Positions 23,701 through 37,377 of a stretch of 64,000 nt of DNA are shown piece after piece. How positions within the stretch are numbered: the first letter of the stretch is position 1; every line of letters begins with the position of its first letter. Location of the stretch: NCBI GenBank assembly GCA_012064415.1, contig SSNU01000208.1, forward strand, positions 397,770 to 461,769, read 5' to 3'. The stretch comes from Gyrodactylus bullatarudis (Eukaryota > Platyhelminthes > Monogenea > Gyrodactylidea > Gyrodactylidae). The notes beneath the pieces are model-generated. The model had not been told where the DNA came from. It saw only the letters and a program-made list of their open reading frames with translations, and searched no databases. The position numbers and the translations under genes were made by a program.

Positions 23701-26700
23701 TTCAAAAATGAATCATTCATCTACTATTAAAACAGCAAGTTGTCCTCCAGTTAATGGAAACCCTACAACTCTTGATGAAAATTTACTCTGAGAACATGAC
23801 TGATCTCTTGTACCAGATATTGATCAAACTTTTGAATAAGCAAGGTCAAGAGTTAATCTCTAGCCATCAAAAGGCCATTGCTGAAACTCTCTTTGTTGTT
23901 AGGTGAGTTCCCACTGATTAAGCAACTGATTAATTTCATGTGTTTCTTTTTCAAGTCTGATTGTTCTCGGTCTATTTCATTTTGAATGGTTTTTAAAATC
24001 TGAATCAATAGGAATACAAAGGTTTTTCGAAAAAATCCACTGACTAAAAAGGTACTTAACCATCTCAGTACCAATTGATTTACCCCCTTTTGTTTCTTCT
24101 TCTACAAGAAAACTGCATCTCAAAACTCCTATGATCTTCTTTCATGATCCAAGATCTTTACAGTCTAAAGTCGAATGGAAATTATCATTTCTGGCTAAAG
24201 TAGCCATTCCTCATTTTTATCTCTCTTTTGTCTTCCCCACAATAATATAGTGAGAAATCATAAAAAAATAGATATTGATCGTTGATAAAACACTCCCCAG
24301 TGTCTATCCTTCTCTTTCATGTCACATTTTTTCATAATAATTTCGCCTCGTCTTTTTTTCATCTCATGCAATCTCTCTTACTTTTCAATAACCTCTTTTC
24401 AACATTTGGTATGAGTTTTTGTCTACAATTTCAACATGTTCCATTGCATCTCATCTTCTCTTTCTGACATTTTTGATTGCAACTTTCAATTGTACATTCT
24501 TGTCACTCTCACTTTTTGTTTTTCCCCTCTCACATACCTATCAAGAGTTCCAATCTAAAGGAACTTGTTAATAAAATTTTTTTCTCTTCTACCACTCCCA
24601 CGATTTACACCTCTCCCAGTAAGAAAGAAACAAACGGAACGCAAAGAGTTTAAATTATTTTTGCAATAGGGAAAAAATACATTTCTTGACTACATGTGTC
24701 GTAAATAATAACAGTAATTATTATCGTTATTTGAAAATTATTGATCTGCCCAATTCTCCCATGATTCATAACCATTCAATTTCCATGCATTTTCACTCAC
24801 CAAAAGAAGAGAAATGGGTGTTTATGTATTATATAGGTCAGGAGAATTGAATTAAACTCCTCTTGAGCATACACATTTGAATACGTTGTGAATATATATG
24901 TATTCCAATTAACAAATGTGTTTTTTTCTTTTTCCCATTGTATTTGTTCATTTAAAAAATATGTACAAATCAAGGACAAGGTCACAGGTTCTCCTCTTCC
25001 CTAGAAGAATATTTGATTATCAACTATTAAAAGACTTTTCCTTGGAAAATGCAAAATCTTTATCGATTGCTCGTATTAATTGTTAATTTCCATAGATCCA
25101 GCTTCCCCCTCAACACTCAGATTGCAGCATGTTGTCGATTTGTTAACGATGTCACATTAACACCAAATTTTAAAGTGAAATCGCACTTTTTAGAGTTCTT
25201 CAAAGAGCTCATCGTTATTGCCAAGCCTTCAGATATCAAGGAATCCAACGCTGTCATGGAATCGGCCATTTCAAAGATCATCCTTTGGACTCAAGAGCCC
25301 AAATCCAACGATGTCCGCAGAGTAAGTCTGTTAAAATTTAATCCTCTCATATTATATTAACATAGTAATATGTTGAACATTTCATATTGTATATGATCTA
25401 AATATATATAGAATGAAAACCCACATGAAGTAAGAGGCTATTAACTCGTTTTATTAACCACATCCTTCATTATTCTCTCTAAAGCTTGCTGCTAGGGTGA
25501 TTATCAAACTGAATGATTTGAATCCTAAAGCGTTCTCTGAAATTGTACAACGGTTACCGAGAAATTCCCAAGATCAGGCTAATCGTGTCCTCAAGACCTT
25601 CCAGAAGAATTTGAGCAGTGTTAACTCCTCATCAGGCGAACCTGTAGATGATAGTCCAAAATCGACGCATAGTGTCTTCACTACATCTTCAGTGTACGTT
25701 CATTATCTTAAAAATTTCCTAACAACATTTAACTTTCAAATTTATAGTCGACAGCCACTCCAGAAACGTCTCTCAATCCCTACAAATTCATCATCTCCCA
25801 GTGCCATACCCCTTCCATCATATTCTAGGCAAGTTTTCATCCGACAAAACTAGAATAAATCCCTTTTTTAACCATTGAATTATTGTAGAAAAGTCAGCAA
25901 CGATAACGGCCGAAGACTATCAGACGTCTCAACAAACTCTAATGTCCCCAACAGTACTAATGTAAGTATCGTATAAATCAATTTACTCTATTTTTCCACA
26001 TAAAAAAATAATCATCTAGATCATCAACGAAATTACCGATGACATGAACAGAATGATCCTTCAACAAAGAGAAGAATCGGCGCCCATCACCCCACAACCT
26101 GTGAGCGGCCAGACAAGTGTATTCTCAGACCGATTCGGGGATAGTCATCAAAATGACGAAGATAACGATTTCAATAATCAAGCCATGCAACAAGTAAGTA
26201 AACTCTTTGAACAACCCTTATATTATTTTCAAACTTTTTTTTTCAGAATGGCCAAATTGACAGTAAGTATCCCCATCCACCTACCATATACTTATTAATT
26301 CTTGTAGTTTCATTCTTTTGTGCGTAAAATTATTAAATCCCATTTTTATATTAATGAATATTTTAGATATAAAATTATAATTTTACTATAACTGGTATTT
26401 TTTTAAAATCAAGTTCAATGCTTGATACATTTATAGCCTAGCTTTCGTCTTGATTCCTGTTGAAGATATCTGAAATAGTTTAACTACACTTGAAATGAAT
26501 ACATAAATTTCTATATTTTTGGACTAGGTTAAAATAGAATTCTTGCCTAAATTTTCTCATAATTTTTTCCTTTAAAATTGCGAAAAAAAGAAACCATTCT
26601 CCATGTCCTCTTTTAACCGGCATTGCGTGATTTTATGGCTTGATTATTTTTTATTCACAAATAACTACTACAATGTACCAACAACACACTCTGCTGGCGT

Positions 26701-29151
26701 TCTCTACAACATGTATTGATTTTCTTTTAATGAGATAACATAACTATTTTGTTGTATATATATAATATACACTTTTCTATATTATTATTATTAATATTAT
26801 TGATAGTGCACTGAATTAATTTTGAGAAAGAAAATCATTCTTCTTCGATTACCTATTCTAATCTATTTAGAATTAATAAACAGTAGTGAACCCTTTGCGT
26901 CTCCTCACTAAAATTGAACTTAACAAAATAATATTGTACTCCAACTAATTGTGAGAGTATTGGTTTTTTGGAAAAATCTTTTCAATGATACAAAGAGTGA
27001 TGTAGAAAATGCTCAAAATCTAACTCTCTTTTGTAGTCAAAAATATTCGATCTTTTCAACTTTTAGTGTACATTAGAATACGAAAAAGTTGAGCATATAA
27101 TCTAAATGATATACAGGCTTATTCCATATTTGTATGTAATACTTTATTCATTTCTATTAGATTATCCCATTGAAATGGGTTCTAATAGTGGGGGTCTGAA
27201 GAAGAAGCCAATCATTGGCTATCAGACCTTGAAAAAGATTCGCGGTACGTTTTTTCTCTACCCAGAAAATGTTTCGCTTGCATGGCATCAATGTTACTAC
27301 TTCTACTACTATCTTATTCCATAGCTAATTAGTGTAATGAATTTGCCTAAAAGACTGCTGAATTGATTTATCTCTCGTTTAGCTGTTTGTTGTTTTTAAT
27401 CAAAATTAATGTCTCTTTTATAAAAACTATTAATGAATGAATGAATGAATGAATGAGTAGGAGTATCTCAGCTGTCGGAATTTCTCCATGTTACATAAAT
27501 TTGCTTGTCTCTTTGCACGTTATTTATATAAAAAAACAACTCTCACCCTATGCAAGCTCACTCAAATATATTTGCACAAAATTAAATTCCTTTCTTGATT
27601 CTCAATGTTACTTAAAGCATGGTTATAAATTTTTAATTATTTTTACACCAATCTAATTTCTCTACTTGTCTATTTTCCATTGCAGAAATCGATTCTGATG
27701 ATTTCCTCTCTGATGTCCTTGAATTTCTCTCCGATCATAATGAAAAGTGAGTACTCGAATTTCCCTCGTTTTTTATTGAAGCCCAAAATTTACTCAACTT
27801 TTACTGAATACGAGGAATAAGCTCAGCCATTAACTTTTAAACACTCAACTTCTCTGTAATTTTTTTATTTGCCGAAATTTCCTGTAGAAAATCACCTCCA
27901 AGTCCTTCTTCACCGCCTCATGTTCTGGCTCAACTCAAAAAAGTGTAAGTGTCGACAAAGGAAAAGGAGGTCTAACACGTTCTCTTTCCCTTCTCATATC
28001 TCTAATATCTCATAACTCAAAGCATCATCAAGTTTGACCTTGGACTAGGACGTTGCTATCCTTGCTAGAGAAACCAGATATTGTCTCACCTATTCCATTC
28101 TACACAATTTAGCGGAATATTCCCTAGCAATAGCAGTATCACCTACATCATATCTCCAACTTTTTTCTACAAATCCCATCATCTCTAACTATTTGAAAGT
28201 GTGGTTGAAATTTGAATATCATATTCATTACCTTGCCTTGTTATATGGGGATCTAATTCTAATTTTCCTTTTAAATTCACACCTTAAATTTATACCTTGA
28301 GAACTGCTCAAATAATACCACACCTAGAATTCAATTAATTTCTTTTCCCAAATGCAATTCTCTGTTTTATCCACTCTTTAATTTAGGAATGAACACCGAG
28401 ATAACTGTCTCTACTACCTAGCTGATAGGATTGGTAAGAAGAAGGTTCACACCTGGGATGAACATTTCAAGCCAATGCTTCTCATCCTCCTCGAGACGCT
28501 CAGTGATAATTCTGTGAGTACTTACCAACATCATATCGGGAAAAATAACCGATTCCTTAACACAAACATGTAGATTCAAACTAGAATTTATGCCCTAAAA
28601 GCACTTAGGGAGCTCATCTTTAATGAAATGCCTCGATTCCAAGAGTTCATCCATCTCACCCTAATGAAATTACTGGAATCCTGTCAGGAAGAGGATAAAC
28701 GGGCTAGTCAACTAGCTGAGCAATGTCTCATACAAATGCTCAAACAGCTTCATCCTCCCAGCCTCTTGGATATGCTCTTGCCCCTGTTGTCAGATCAGAC
28801 TAAATCATTCCTCGACCCTGTGATGCGCTTTGTCAACCTGATTGTTAATCGAACGACCCATGATGATCTATTGAATTACATGCCAAAGTTGAACACTCCC
28901 CTTAGTCGAGTAAGTAATAGACTTTTCATATAGGTCACTAAATCGTTACTAACTTTATTAATAATGATCTCCAGTTGTTATTTAACGAGGCAAGCTCAAT
29001 AAGAAAAAGAACCGTCGATTGTTATGTCAACATTTATGTAATAATCAAGGACCAACTATGGGCTTTTACCGAAGGCCTCCCAGACTCAAAGATTCGTCTT
29101 ATCAAGGTCTTCATTGAAAAGAGAAATCAAATCTCAAATACTCCTGTTTGA
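20753..29151 (+). CDS. CLASP microtubule-stabilising protein
   Basis: Plus-end and kinetochore microtubule rescue factor, 1,150 residues, 26 exons: 20753-20851, 20882-20974, 21004-21149, 21179-21314, 21347-21555, 21587-21840, 22023-22067, 22416-22478, 22547-22558, 22858-23136, 23207-23367, 23439-23542, 23611-23674, 23736-23902, 25096-25321, 25485-25693, 25748-25828, 25889-25961, 26020-26193, 26247-26262, 27161-27244, 27686-27746, 27888-27944, 28387-28513, 28574-28909, 28975-29151. All phases close. TOG2-like domain about 15-230 (DLRSQVVREGC, NSAKIMSTCGIV); basic Ser-rich linker with a TRIP (TxIP, possible EB1-binding) motif; second TOG about 500-725 (IILWTQEPKSNDVRR); C-terminal partner-binding domain about 900-1145. 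TOG1 of long vertebrate CLASPs is absent. Exon 9 (12 nt) is tentative; skipping it keeps the frame. Confidence 0.92.
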
Positions 29152-30157
29152 TCATCATTTTTTCCCAAAAAAGGCATCCTCTTGAATATGACTCATGTCC
29201 TAGTAGTCTCCGCAATAGAGAGTTCACACAGCGCCACAAAACGATCCCCTATCCTTATTTCCCTCAAAAGCTCTCCAAGTTATATGTTCCCTCTTCCAGA
29301 TTTTACAAAGAAATCACTTTCCATATCATATTAATGTCATCCGTCATTTCTCTTGATTTTATTCATTTATTTTACGCCTGTTTTACACAACGGTTGTTCT
29401 TATGGTCTTAATTCTCATTCCCTTTCCTATGTTATTTAAGCTAGTCCATGACACATTTCCACGCTCTCTCACTGACTCTGTAAATATATTTTGGAACATG
29501 CATTAAAGACTGTTATTGTGAGTTAACATTATTTTTCTCGTTTGCGTTTATCTAGATCAATAATCCTATCATAATGCTTACTATTTATAACCCCCCCCCT
29601 AATTGTTATGACAAACATTCTTTAAGAATACCATAATCTCCATGCCTTGAAAGCCTAAGCGTGTGCCTGAAGATGGAAACTGTCTCTCTGTTGGTCATTC
29701 TCAGCCTGTCTACTAAACCTAACAGAGACTTTCCTTTTTTAACCAAAATGATTGTTATTATTAGTTTACGAAATTTACCTTAGAAACTCGATATCATTAT
29801 CATTATTACTATATGTCAATCTTAATTGGTTTGACACCCAAGTATTCGCATACTATATAAATGAAGTAATATATAATGTGTACGACTCCTTCTCATGTCA
29901 TAAAAAAACAACCACTTAAAGAGATGATGTCTGTTGTCATAAAGATTTTAGTTTTTTCCAATGAAGATCATAGATAAAAAAGATTGTGTGAAGAAAAGAA
30001 CCTCGGAGAGAAATTGACCAATATTGTATTAAAATGCTAATCTCTTTTTAAATTAATCATTATTTACTTTTGTTTCGTACTGCTCTATTACAGAGTTCAT
30101 TACTAAAGTCAGTATATTAGTCTTAACGATTAGCTGTTGTTCTTATTGATCAGGACA
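29152..30157. other. CLASP 3' flank, no gene seen
   Basis: About 1 kb with no supported ORF. It includes a 9-nt C-run near 29592 and probably the CLASP 3' UTR. The SHIPPO gene ends convergently beyond it. Confidence 0.6.
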
Positions 30158-30931
30158 CTAATTATTTTCTTCGCATACAAACAGGCCCTTCTTTGGACTG
30201 TGCAATTCTCCAAAGGATATTTGGAAGTTATTGTACACCGGCTACACATTAAAAAATTAGTCATACCTTTGAGGGATAGTAAGCTGCAGGGCCTGGGCTC
30301 TTGTTTATATCATTGAGTTTGTCATTTTTAGCACCCATCGTATACCTGGGTGTCCCACTTTTGTACTTCAATGAATAATTGGCAGGGCCAGGACTCTGTG
30401 AAAATTAAATTTTATGAACCATACACGCTCCTTCTCATCAATAACCGGCTTTCCGACTAGAGTGTACTTTGGAGAACTCTTGTAGACACTAAGAGTTGAA
30501 GCCTCGGGTAACTTGTATTTTGGACCAGGTGAATTAGTCTTATTATTGGGTATTTCAAATTTGTTACCCATTGAGAAAATTGGAGGTTTCTTCTTGCTTG
30601 CGTTTACTCCACTATTTACACTATATTCAACTGGACTAGGATTCTTATTCTCTTTTGCTGATTTAAGTCTGCCTCTCAGGGCAATTTCTGGACTAAAGCT
30701 TCGTCCACGTTCTTTGAATTTTGTATCGACATTGTAAAAAGCTGGCCCTGGAGACGAACGTGAAATATCCGGACCATGAAATCGACCGCTTATCGAGTAG
30801 GCAGGATTCATCTTGAAACCTGATCTTTTATCATGATCTTTTTGTCCAATCATACCGGGGAGTCGGTATACTGGTCCAGGGCTAGAAAAATTATCCGCAA
30901 GTGTGATGCATTTCTTGGGACCCCTCTGCAT
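30158..30931 (-). CDS. SHIPPO/STPGR-repeat protein, ODF3 (CIMAP)-like
   Basis: Axoneme-associated microtubule inner or sperm-tail protein of the ODF3/CIMAP group, 239 residues. The exons are 30425-30931, 30267-30395 and 30158-30241, with introns of 29 and 25 nt. About six Pro-Gly repeats are visible: SSPGPVYRLP, SSPGPAFYNV, PSPVEYSV, NSPGPKYKLP, SPGPANYSLK and SPGPAAYYPS. It is close to the 254 residues of ODF3. The last exon (FQISFGELHSP) resembles the family's C-terminal FG-RHS segment, but it depends on the 25-nt intron. Without splicing the ORF would end two codons into that intron. It suggests the organism has motile cilia or flagella. It is tandem with ALG11, whose stop lies 131 bp upstream. 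Confidence 0.82.
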
Positions 30932-31062
30932 CTTGCTTTATTAACTTACACCTAGTTTGATGTAATTTTGTGTGAAAATTTCATTAAAAATCCAAATTTT
31001 CAATGAAACTTTGATATGAATTTTGCAATAGTAAAAATAAAAGTTTTTATTGATCTCATAAA

Positions 31063-32555
31063 TTATTTGATTGCTAAAAATTCCCCCATAGACTCGGAAA
31101 AGGAGTCAACGAAGTTTTGATTTGAAAATTTCCTTGTCGAGCTAGACGCATTTTTGCTAATTTCCTTTAAAGATTCAAGTGGTGCTTTATCAAAAATAAA
31201 TTTGAAGATTCTTGCATATTCCTCGGGTGTTCTTGCAAGGAAACCGACTCCCTCAAGATTAGTAAAATCACATCTCTTTGGACCGATAATATCCAGGAGA
31301 GGACCTCCAGAGTTATGGGCAACAGTTATCAAACCGAGAGCCATACCCTCGACAATTCCGATGCCAAAATGTTCTTCGTCCATTGTGTGCAGATTGATTG
31401 TACTCTTTTTCATCAAATTTAACATTTCTAGAAAGGGTAAGTTCTCATGAAATTCGACAAAATCTTCAACTTTGAGTAATTTTGCATATTCTCTCAGACC
31501 TTCAACAAATTTTCGATCGTCTTCGCTTCGAGTTCCTCCAACCAAATTCAACCTGTACGAGTTGTTCGATGGTCTTGTTACTTTTAAAAATTCAGCGAAT
31601 GATTCAATCTGAAGTTTTTGATTTTTCTCTGGACGAAATTGGCCAACTGAAATTATTGAATTGGTCTTTTCGAAATTGCAATACCCAAATTTTGATACAT
31701 CACATGGTGGATAGAGAATTTTTGGAGTGATTTTCCACAACTTCTGAATATGATTGGCTGTCCAGGTTGAGTTAGTGAATACCAGATCATTAGATTGTCC
31801 AATTAGCATGTAAAAAATTTGGAGCATTTTATAATAAGAAAGTTTCAACTGCCTAAGCAGGAAATATTTAGTAAACATTTGGTTATTATTGAATGATTCC
31901 ACTTGAGAAGTTTGAACTTTTTCAATCATAGAACTAGAGATGAATGGATAATGAACATAAGAAATACATTTAGCTGAAGTGAAGATCTTCCAAATAATTA
32001 GTGATGTAGGTAGACCTGTAGTATCAATAACAATATCAGATGGATACCGCATAATACTTTCGAAACCAATCATTGCATATCCAATCAATTGTCCTAAAAG
32101 GGTGAAAACTGGGTAATATCTAGGACGAATTGTCACTTCAGAATATTTAAGAGTTGAAAACTTGATTCGTTCCTTGTCAATTATATCGATACCAAATGTT
32201 TGCTTGATTTTCAAGTAATACGTGGCTAAATCGAAATTACTCTCTTTTGTATGAATAACAATGACAACATTATCGAATCTGTTGTAATTATCAATTTTTC
32301 TTACTTTTGTAATAAGCCGTTGACTGCTATCCACAAGACTCTTTCCCCACCACCACCAGAAAATGCATATGGATGCAAAAATGAGACAAATTTATGATTT
32401 TTTGCGTAAGTACTTCGTGATAAACTACCATATGCTTTTATTATAGATTTAAGCACAGTCAGAATAAGAGCAAATATAACTATTTTCAGGGAAAAGCATA
32501 TAAATAGAGGGTAAACTATTGCTAATAAAATCATAATTTTGTCAATTAAAAACAA
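31063..32555 (-). CDS. ALG11: ALG11 alpha-1,2-mannosyltransferase
   Basis: ER-membrane GT4 glycosyltransferase that adds the fourth and fifth mannoses to the dolichol-linked N-glycan precursor on the cytosolic face. It has 488 residues (human 492) in two exons, 32305-32555 and 31063-32278. The joining intron is only 26 nt and restores LLQK|FDNVVIVIHTKE. One long N-terminal membrane segment spans about residues 7-40. The donor-site motif GGGGERVLW lies at about 68-76, and the E-x7-E-type motif EHFGIGIVEG at about 386-395, followed by AHNSGGP. The ATG is 134 bp from the divergent MSH6 ATG. Confidence 0.95.
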
Positions 32556-32689
32556 TTATCTTGCACTCAATGATGCTCTTTGATTTTTAGAATTAAGTTA
32601 ATTTATTAAAATTCAACATTTGAATTATCTGATATAATTATATTCTGCCAGATCATCGGACAACGTTACCATTTGATTATTATTATATT

Positions 32690-35600
32690 ATGCAAGCTTC
32701 CCTATTGACATTCTTCTCTTCTCAGAATAAATCAGAAACGCCCTTAAAGGAAAAGAAAGATGACAATGCCAATAATGACGAATCGGGGGAGATAATCAAA
32801 GCGAAGGGAAAAAAGAGAATTATCTTATCTGATAGTGAAGAAGAAGTTGAGAATGTCAAGCCATTATCTAAACTGAAAAAGTTCGAGCAAACATCAGAAA
32901 ACCTAGACAAATCTTTAAACATTACGCGAGATGTAAATAATACAACATTAAACGAAACTGCTATGAACTATTCAGTAATGAATGTTGATCCTAACAAAAA
33001 AACAACTTTCACCCATGAAAATCTTGCTTTTCTCAAACCTGAAAATATTAAAGATAAGGAAAAAAGGCGCCCTGATCATCCTGATTATGATCCGTCAACA
33101 CTACATGTGCCTCATGATTACATCTCCAAGGTAACTCCTGGCCTCAAACAATGGTGGACCTTGAAAGCTGATCACTATGATACAATATTATGTTTTAAAG
33201 TGGGTAAATTCTATGAATTGTACCACATGGATGCTATTATTGCTGTTAAAGTTCTCCAGATTACCTTTATGAAAGGAGACTACGCGCATTGTGGCTTTCC
33301 TGAGAAGGCTTTCTCCAGATTTGCCCACAGTCTAGTTCATAAAGGTTACAAGGTTGCTCGAGTTGAACAAACCGAACGTCCTAGTGCAAAAGCTGGCTCA
33401 GTAGTCAAGAGGGAAATTTGTCAAATTCTCACTCCAGGGACGTATATTGATGATTTACGCGAGGATATGATCAGTTCCATGGAGGTTGAAATCTCTGATG
33501 AGCCTACTCTCCTAGCTCTGTTTGATGAAGAAGATGGTCCTGATAATCATAGGATAGGCTACTCTTATCTCATCCCTAGAACAGGTCATATCCTCTTTGG
33601 TAGCTTCATTGAGGATAAATTCAACTCAAAGATTCGAACTCTCATTTCTCATGCTAATCCTAAACAAATTCTTCTTAACAAGAAAACCCATTCGAAAGAA
33701 CTCGTCAAGATTATCAATAACACTGTACACTCTTGCAGTATTGAGTATTTGTTAGATGAAAAACAATTTCCCACCTCCAAAGAGACCATCAAATCCCTGG
33801 AGATTTTCAACTACTTTGAAAAATTACCAGAGAATCCAGAACTTGACGATAAACTACCATTTTACTCACAAAAGAAAAACTTTCCCACTTCCCTCTATCA
33901 GGTACTCGATGTTAATGATACTACTGGCTTTTCTGTGCAAAATGAATACCAGGGATCCATTCGTAGTCTTGGGGCAATTGTCTTCTACCTAAAGGAATGT
34001 CTTATCGATCAAGAAATACTCTCTCTGGGCAACATTCACATGGACTTGCCTTCCTTCTCCCAAATAACTAATAGTGACTTTATTCGATCCCAAAGATTCA
34101 TGATCATTGACTCATTGACAATTAAGAATCTCGATTTGTTGCAAAACTCTGCCGATGGTGGTCTCCAGGGAACCCTACTGGAAAAGTTGAGTCTCTGTGC
34201 TACCCCGATGGGTAAGAGAATGATCAAGAAATGGGTCCACTCACCCCTCTTTCAAATTGAAGATATCAAAAGACGACAAGAGGCTGTTCAAGATTTCCTA
34301 GAACTTGATTCTGTAACCAATACCGAGGTCTTTACGAAACTTAAAAAACTTCCTGATATTGAACGACTTCTTGCAAAGTAATCTTTATAATATTTCATCT
34401 ATTCTCACTTTTAGAATTCATATAATGGGCGTAAATGGTGCTTCCAAGGACCATCCAGAAAGTCGAGCTGTTCTCTTTGATGAGCTGGTCTACTCGAAGA
34501 AAAAGATTTCCGACTTTACCAAGGCTATTACATCTTTTTCAGAGCTGAAAAAAACCTTTGATTGGCTGAAAACTCTCGGCTTCAAATCAAAAATTATTAC
34601 CAATCTAATCAACTCTGAAGAGAATGGAGGTTCCTTCCCAAACTTAGAAGCAATCCTTGAAAAGTTTATGGTAATTTATTTTTCTATTCTTATTCGTATT
34701 AGAATAAATTTGATCACGAAAAAGCCCGCCAAGAGGGACGCATCTATCCAGAGCCTGGCCTCGACCAAGAATACGATGAAAAGTTATCTCTAGTCCAATC
34801 TATAGAAGATGAACTTGAACTATTCCTTCAACAGTGCAGCAAACAAATAGGATGTTCTGTTAGTTCCTATTCCTATACTGTACAATGTAGAGATATAATC
34901 TAAATTTTAAATTTAGCTTAAATACGTTGGTACTGGGAAGAATCGTTATCAAATTGAAGTTCCCGATCGTTCTCTCAAGAATGTTCCAATTACATGGGAA
35001 CTCTCTGGCCAGAGGAAAGGTTTCCGCAGATACAAGACATCCACCTCTATTGCTCTATTTGAAAAATTGAATCGAGCTGAAGAAGCCAAAGATGAGTCCC
35101 TAGTCTCGATAATGAGGAGAATCTTTGCTGACTTTTCCCTCAAGTATGCAACTTTTTCTTTCCTTTTCAACTACTTTTCAACACTGTTCACTTCTTTAGC
35201 TTCCAAACCCTTCAAAAAGCCGTTGAGAATGTCATTGAAATGGACTGTCTCTATGCGTTGGCCATGTTCAGCAGAAATCTCGAACAATTCTCCTCCTTTC
35301 CCACATTCACTCCCCATGTGTCCGGAGAGAAGCCCATCTTGAAAATCAAGGATGGCTATCACCCCTCGTTGGTCTTGTCCAACTCTGAAATTGTCCCCAA
35401 CGATATCCTACTAAACTCTGGAGATAGCCAAAAGAGTTGCTATGTCGTAACTGGACCTAACATGGGTGGTAAATCAACTCTGATGCGTCAAACCGCTCTT
35501 CTCTCAATACTCGCTCAAATGGTTTGTTACAAGTGCAATGAATGTTGTTGTTATATCATAAAACGTATCATTTTTCTTTTCTTTTAGGGATGTAAAGTAC

Positions 35601-36313
35601 CCGCTTCTGAGTTGACACTGACGCCAATCGATAGAATATTCACGAGAATCGGAGCCTCCGATAAGATCCTAGCCGGTGAATCAACATTCCTCGTTGAAAT
35701 GAACGAAACCAGCTACATGCTCAAGAATGCTACACCACTCAGTCTCTTACTCATTGATGAATTGGGTCGTGGAACTTCCACATTTGACGGTGCGGCCATT
35801 GCCTGTGCAGTCCTCAAATACATTTGCAAGGATAAAATTTTTTCACCCAGGACCATATTCTCCACTCATTATCATAACATGCTCGAAAAGTTGACCCATG
35901 ATCAAGCCCTAATGAATAATATCTGTGTTGGCCACATGGGCTGCAAATCGAAGGAGATCGACATTGAATCTATCACATCTGACATGACAGTTGCTGAGAA
36001 AATTGAAAAGGTCACTTTTCTCTACAAGCTCTCCGAAGGCATTTGTCCCAAGTCCTATGGCTTTAATGTGGCACTTATGGCTAAACTTCCCACTATGGTA
36101 TGTATTTCTTTCAGGCCTCCTCTCTCCTTTTTGATTTGCCATATTCACCTTTTCCATTTAGATTATCTCAAATGCTATTAAAAAGGCCAGAGAATTGGAC
36201 CGATGCACTCAATGTGTCACTCTGATCAAGTTAGTTTGTTGTGATGCTTTGCTCTGAAAATTTCTCCTGACCAAATTTTCCATGTTTTTAGGAAAATGCT
36301 TCAAGCACAATAA
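32690..36313 (+). CDS. MSH6: MSH6 mismatch-repair ATPase
   Basis: Mismatch-sensing subunit of MutS-alpha (with MSH2), nuclear, 1,082 residues. The exons are 32690-34377, 34415-34670, 34703-34858, 34917-35143, 35200-35521, 35588-36097, 36162-36229 and 36292-36313. The introns are 37, 32, 58, 56, 66, 64 and 62 nt. The N-terminus is a PCNA-binding PIP box (QASLLTFF, 2-9) followed by an acidic/basic disordered linker. There is no PWWP domain. The mismatch-wedge FYE is F174-Y175-E176. Walker A is GPNMGGKST (861-869), and Walker B is LLIDELGRGT with D940-E941. The signature loop and C-terminal dimer helix are present. All catalytic motifs are intact. Confidence 0.96.
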
Positions 36314-36547
36314 AAGGAGGAAGATCCTTCATATCATATTACTGGATCACAAATAGATTTTATTATTGCAATTAGAAAAAGATGAGGACTCTACTCTATT
36401 TATCATGAAGAATAAATTTTATTTTTACAAATATAAAATATTATTATTCAATTTGAAACATTGTATAACTTGATAACCAATGCTATAGGCTTTTGTTTAT
36501 AAAAATTTCTAAGATAATTCATGTGAAAAAATACTGTGTGTGATTTA

Positions 36548-37377
36548 TCATCTTCGCTGAATCATAGATCCTACTTTATTCAAGTTACTGCGGTCATGAA
36601 TGGTACGGTGGAGATTGCGCGATAATACACTCCTAACATCGTTTACAAATCTCAGTGCATCAAGCATAGGAAGTAAACACAATAGGGAAGTGTCTCTAGG
36701 ATCTGAGAACCATGATTTTATGGGAATTGCATTGTCCATATACTTTTTATACGCCGACGGGGAATTATCAAGGATAAAAATTGATGATAAATCGTGAGAA
36801 ATTAGTGAAAGATTTTTGCAATAACTTCCATTAACTATATCACAATCTTGTCGATAAAGTCTACGTCTGAGAATGTGCCGTCCATTATCAAGGTAATCAG
36901 CAACACCTGTGCCGTAAATTTCTAGACTTGCAGTGTAGACAACCAATTCATACCATTGACTGACAACATCGAGGAAGAAATCCACATGAGGCCTTTTATT
37001 TATATAAAATCGAACTGGATGATGATCTATGTCAACTTTGAGTATAAAGTCAGATAGAAAACTATTCTTTGAACTAGGAAGGAGATTTGAATCATGCGTT
37101 GAGTGCATAAGTGTCTCATCTAGATCAAGAACTAGGATTTTTCTTTTTATCGAGGCTATTCGAATATTAAAAATAAAACATACATAATCTATAACGAGAC
37201 CACGGAGAAAGGGTGATTGGAGGATATTTAATGCTTTGATAGGATATAATCTATTATTAATTATGGAAATAAAATTACTTCTCTAGTTTGATAACGAAAA
37301 AAATTGATTAATTTTCGCCATAAAATTATTAAAATGACAAACGCTGATGTTAGAAATGTAGATATCCACCTAACCAT
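36548..37377 (-). CDS. CTDNEP1: CTD nuclear envelope phosphatase 1 (Dullard-type)
   Basis: Nuclear-envelope/ER serine phosphatase that acts on lipin in other animals, 257 residues (human 244). The exons are 37279-37377, 37184-37250 and 36548-37155, joined by two 28-nt introns. The splices restore [16 protein letters not shown] and [18 protein letters not shown], matching the family N-terminus. A membrane anchor spans residues about 6-27. The catalytic DxDxT is D66-L-D68-E-T70. Strongly conserved blocks are [23 protein letters not shown] and [12 protein letters not shown]. The C-terminus ends [11 protein letters not shown] plus about 20 extra residues. The start ATG sits in a CCATGG context. 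It is convergent with MSH6. Confidence 0.93.

Noticed and set aside
37156..37278. A 13-15-nt or 45-nt intron in CTDNEP1
   Set aside because: Two 28-nt introns fit both the phase and the alignment much better.
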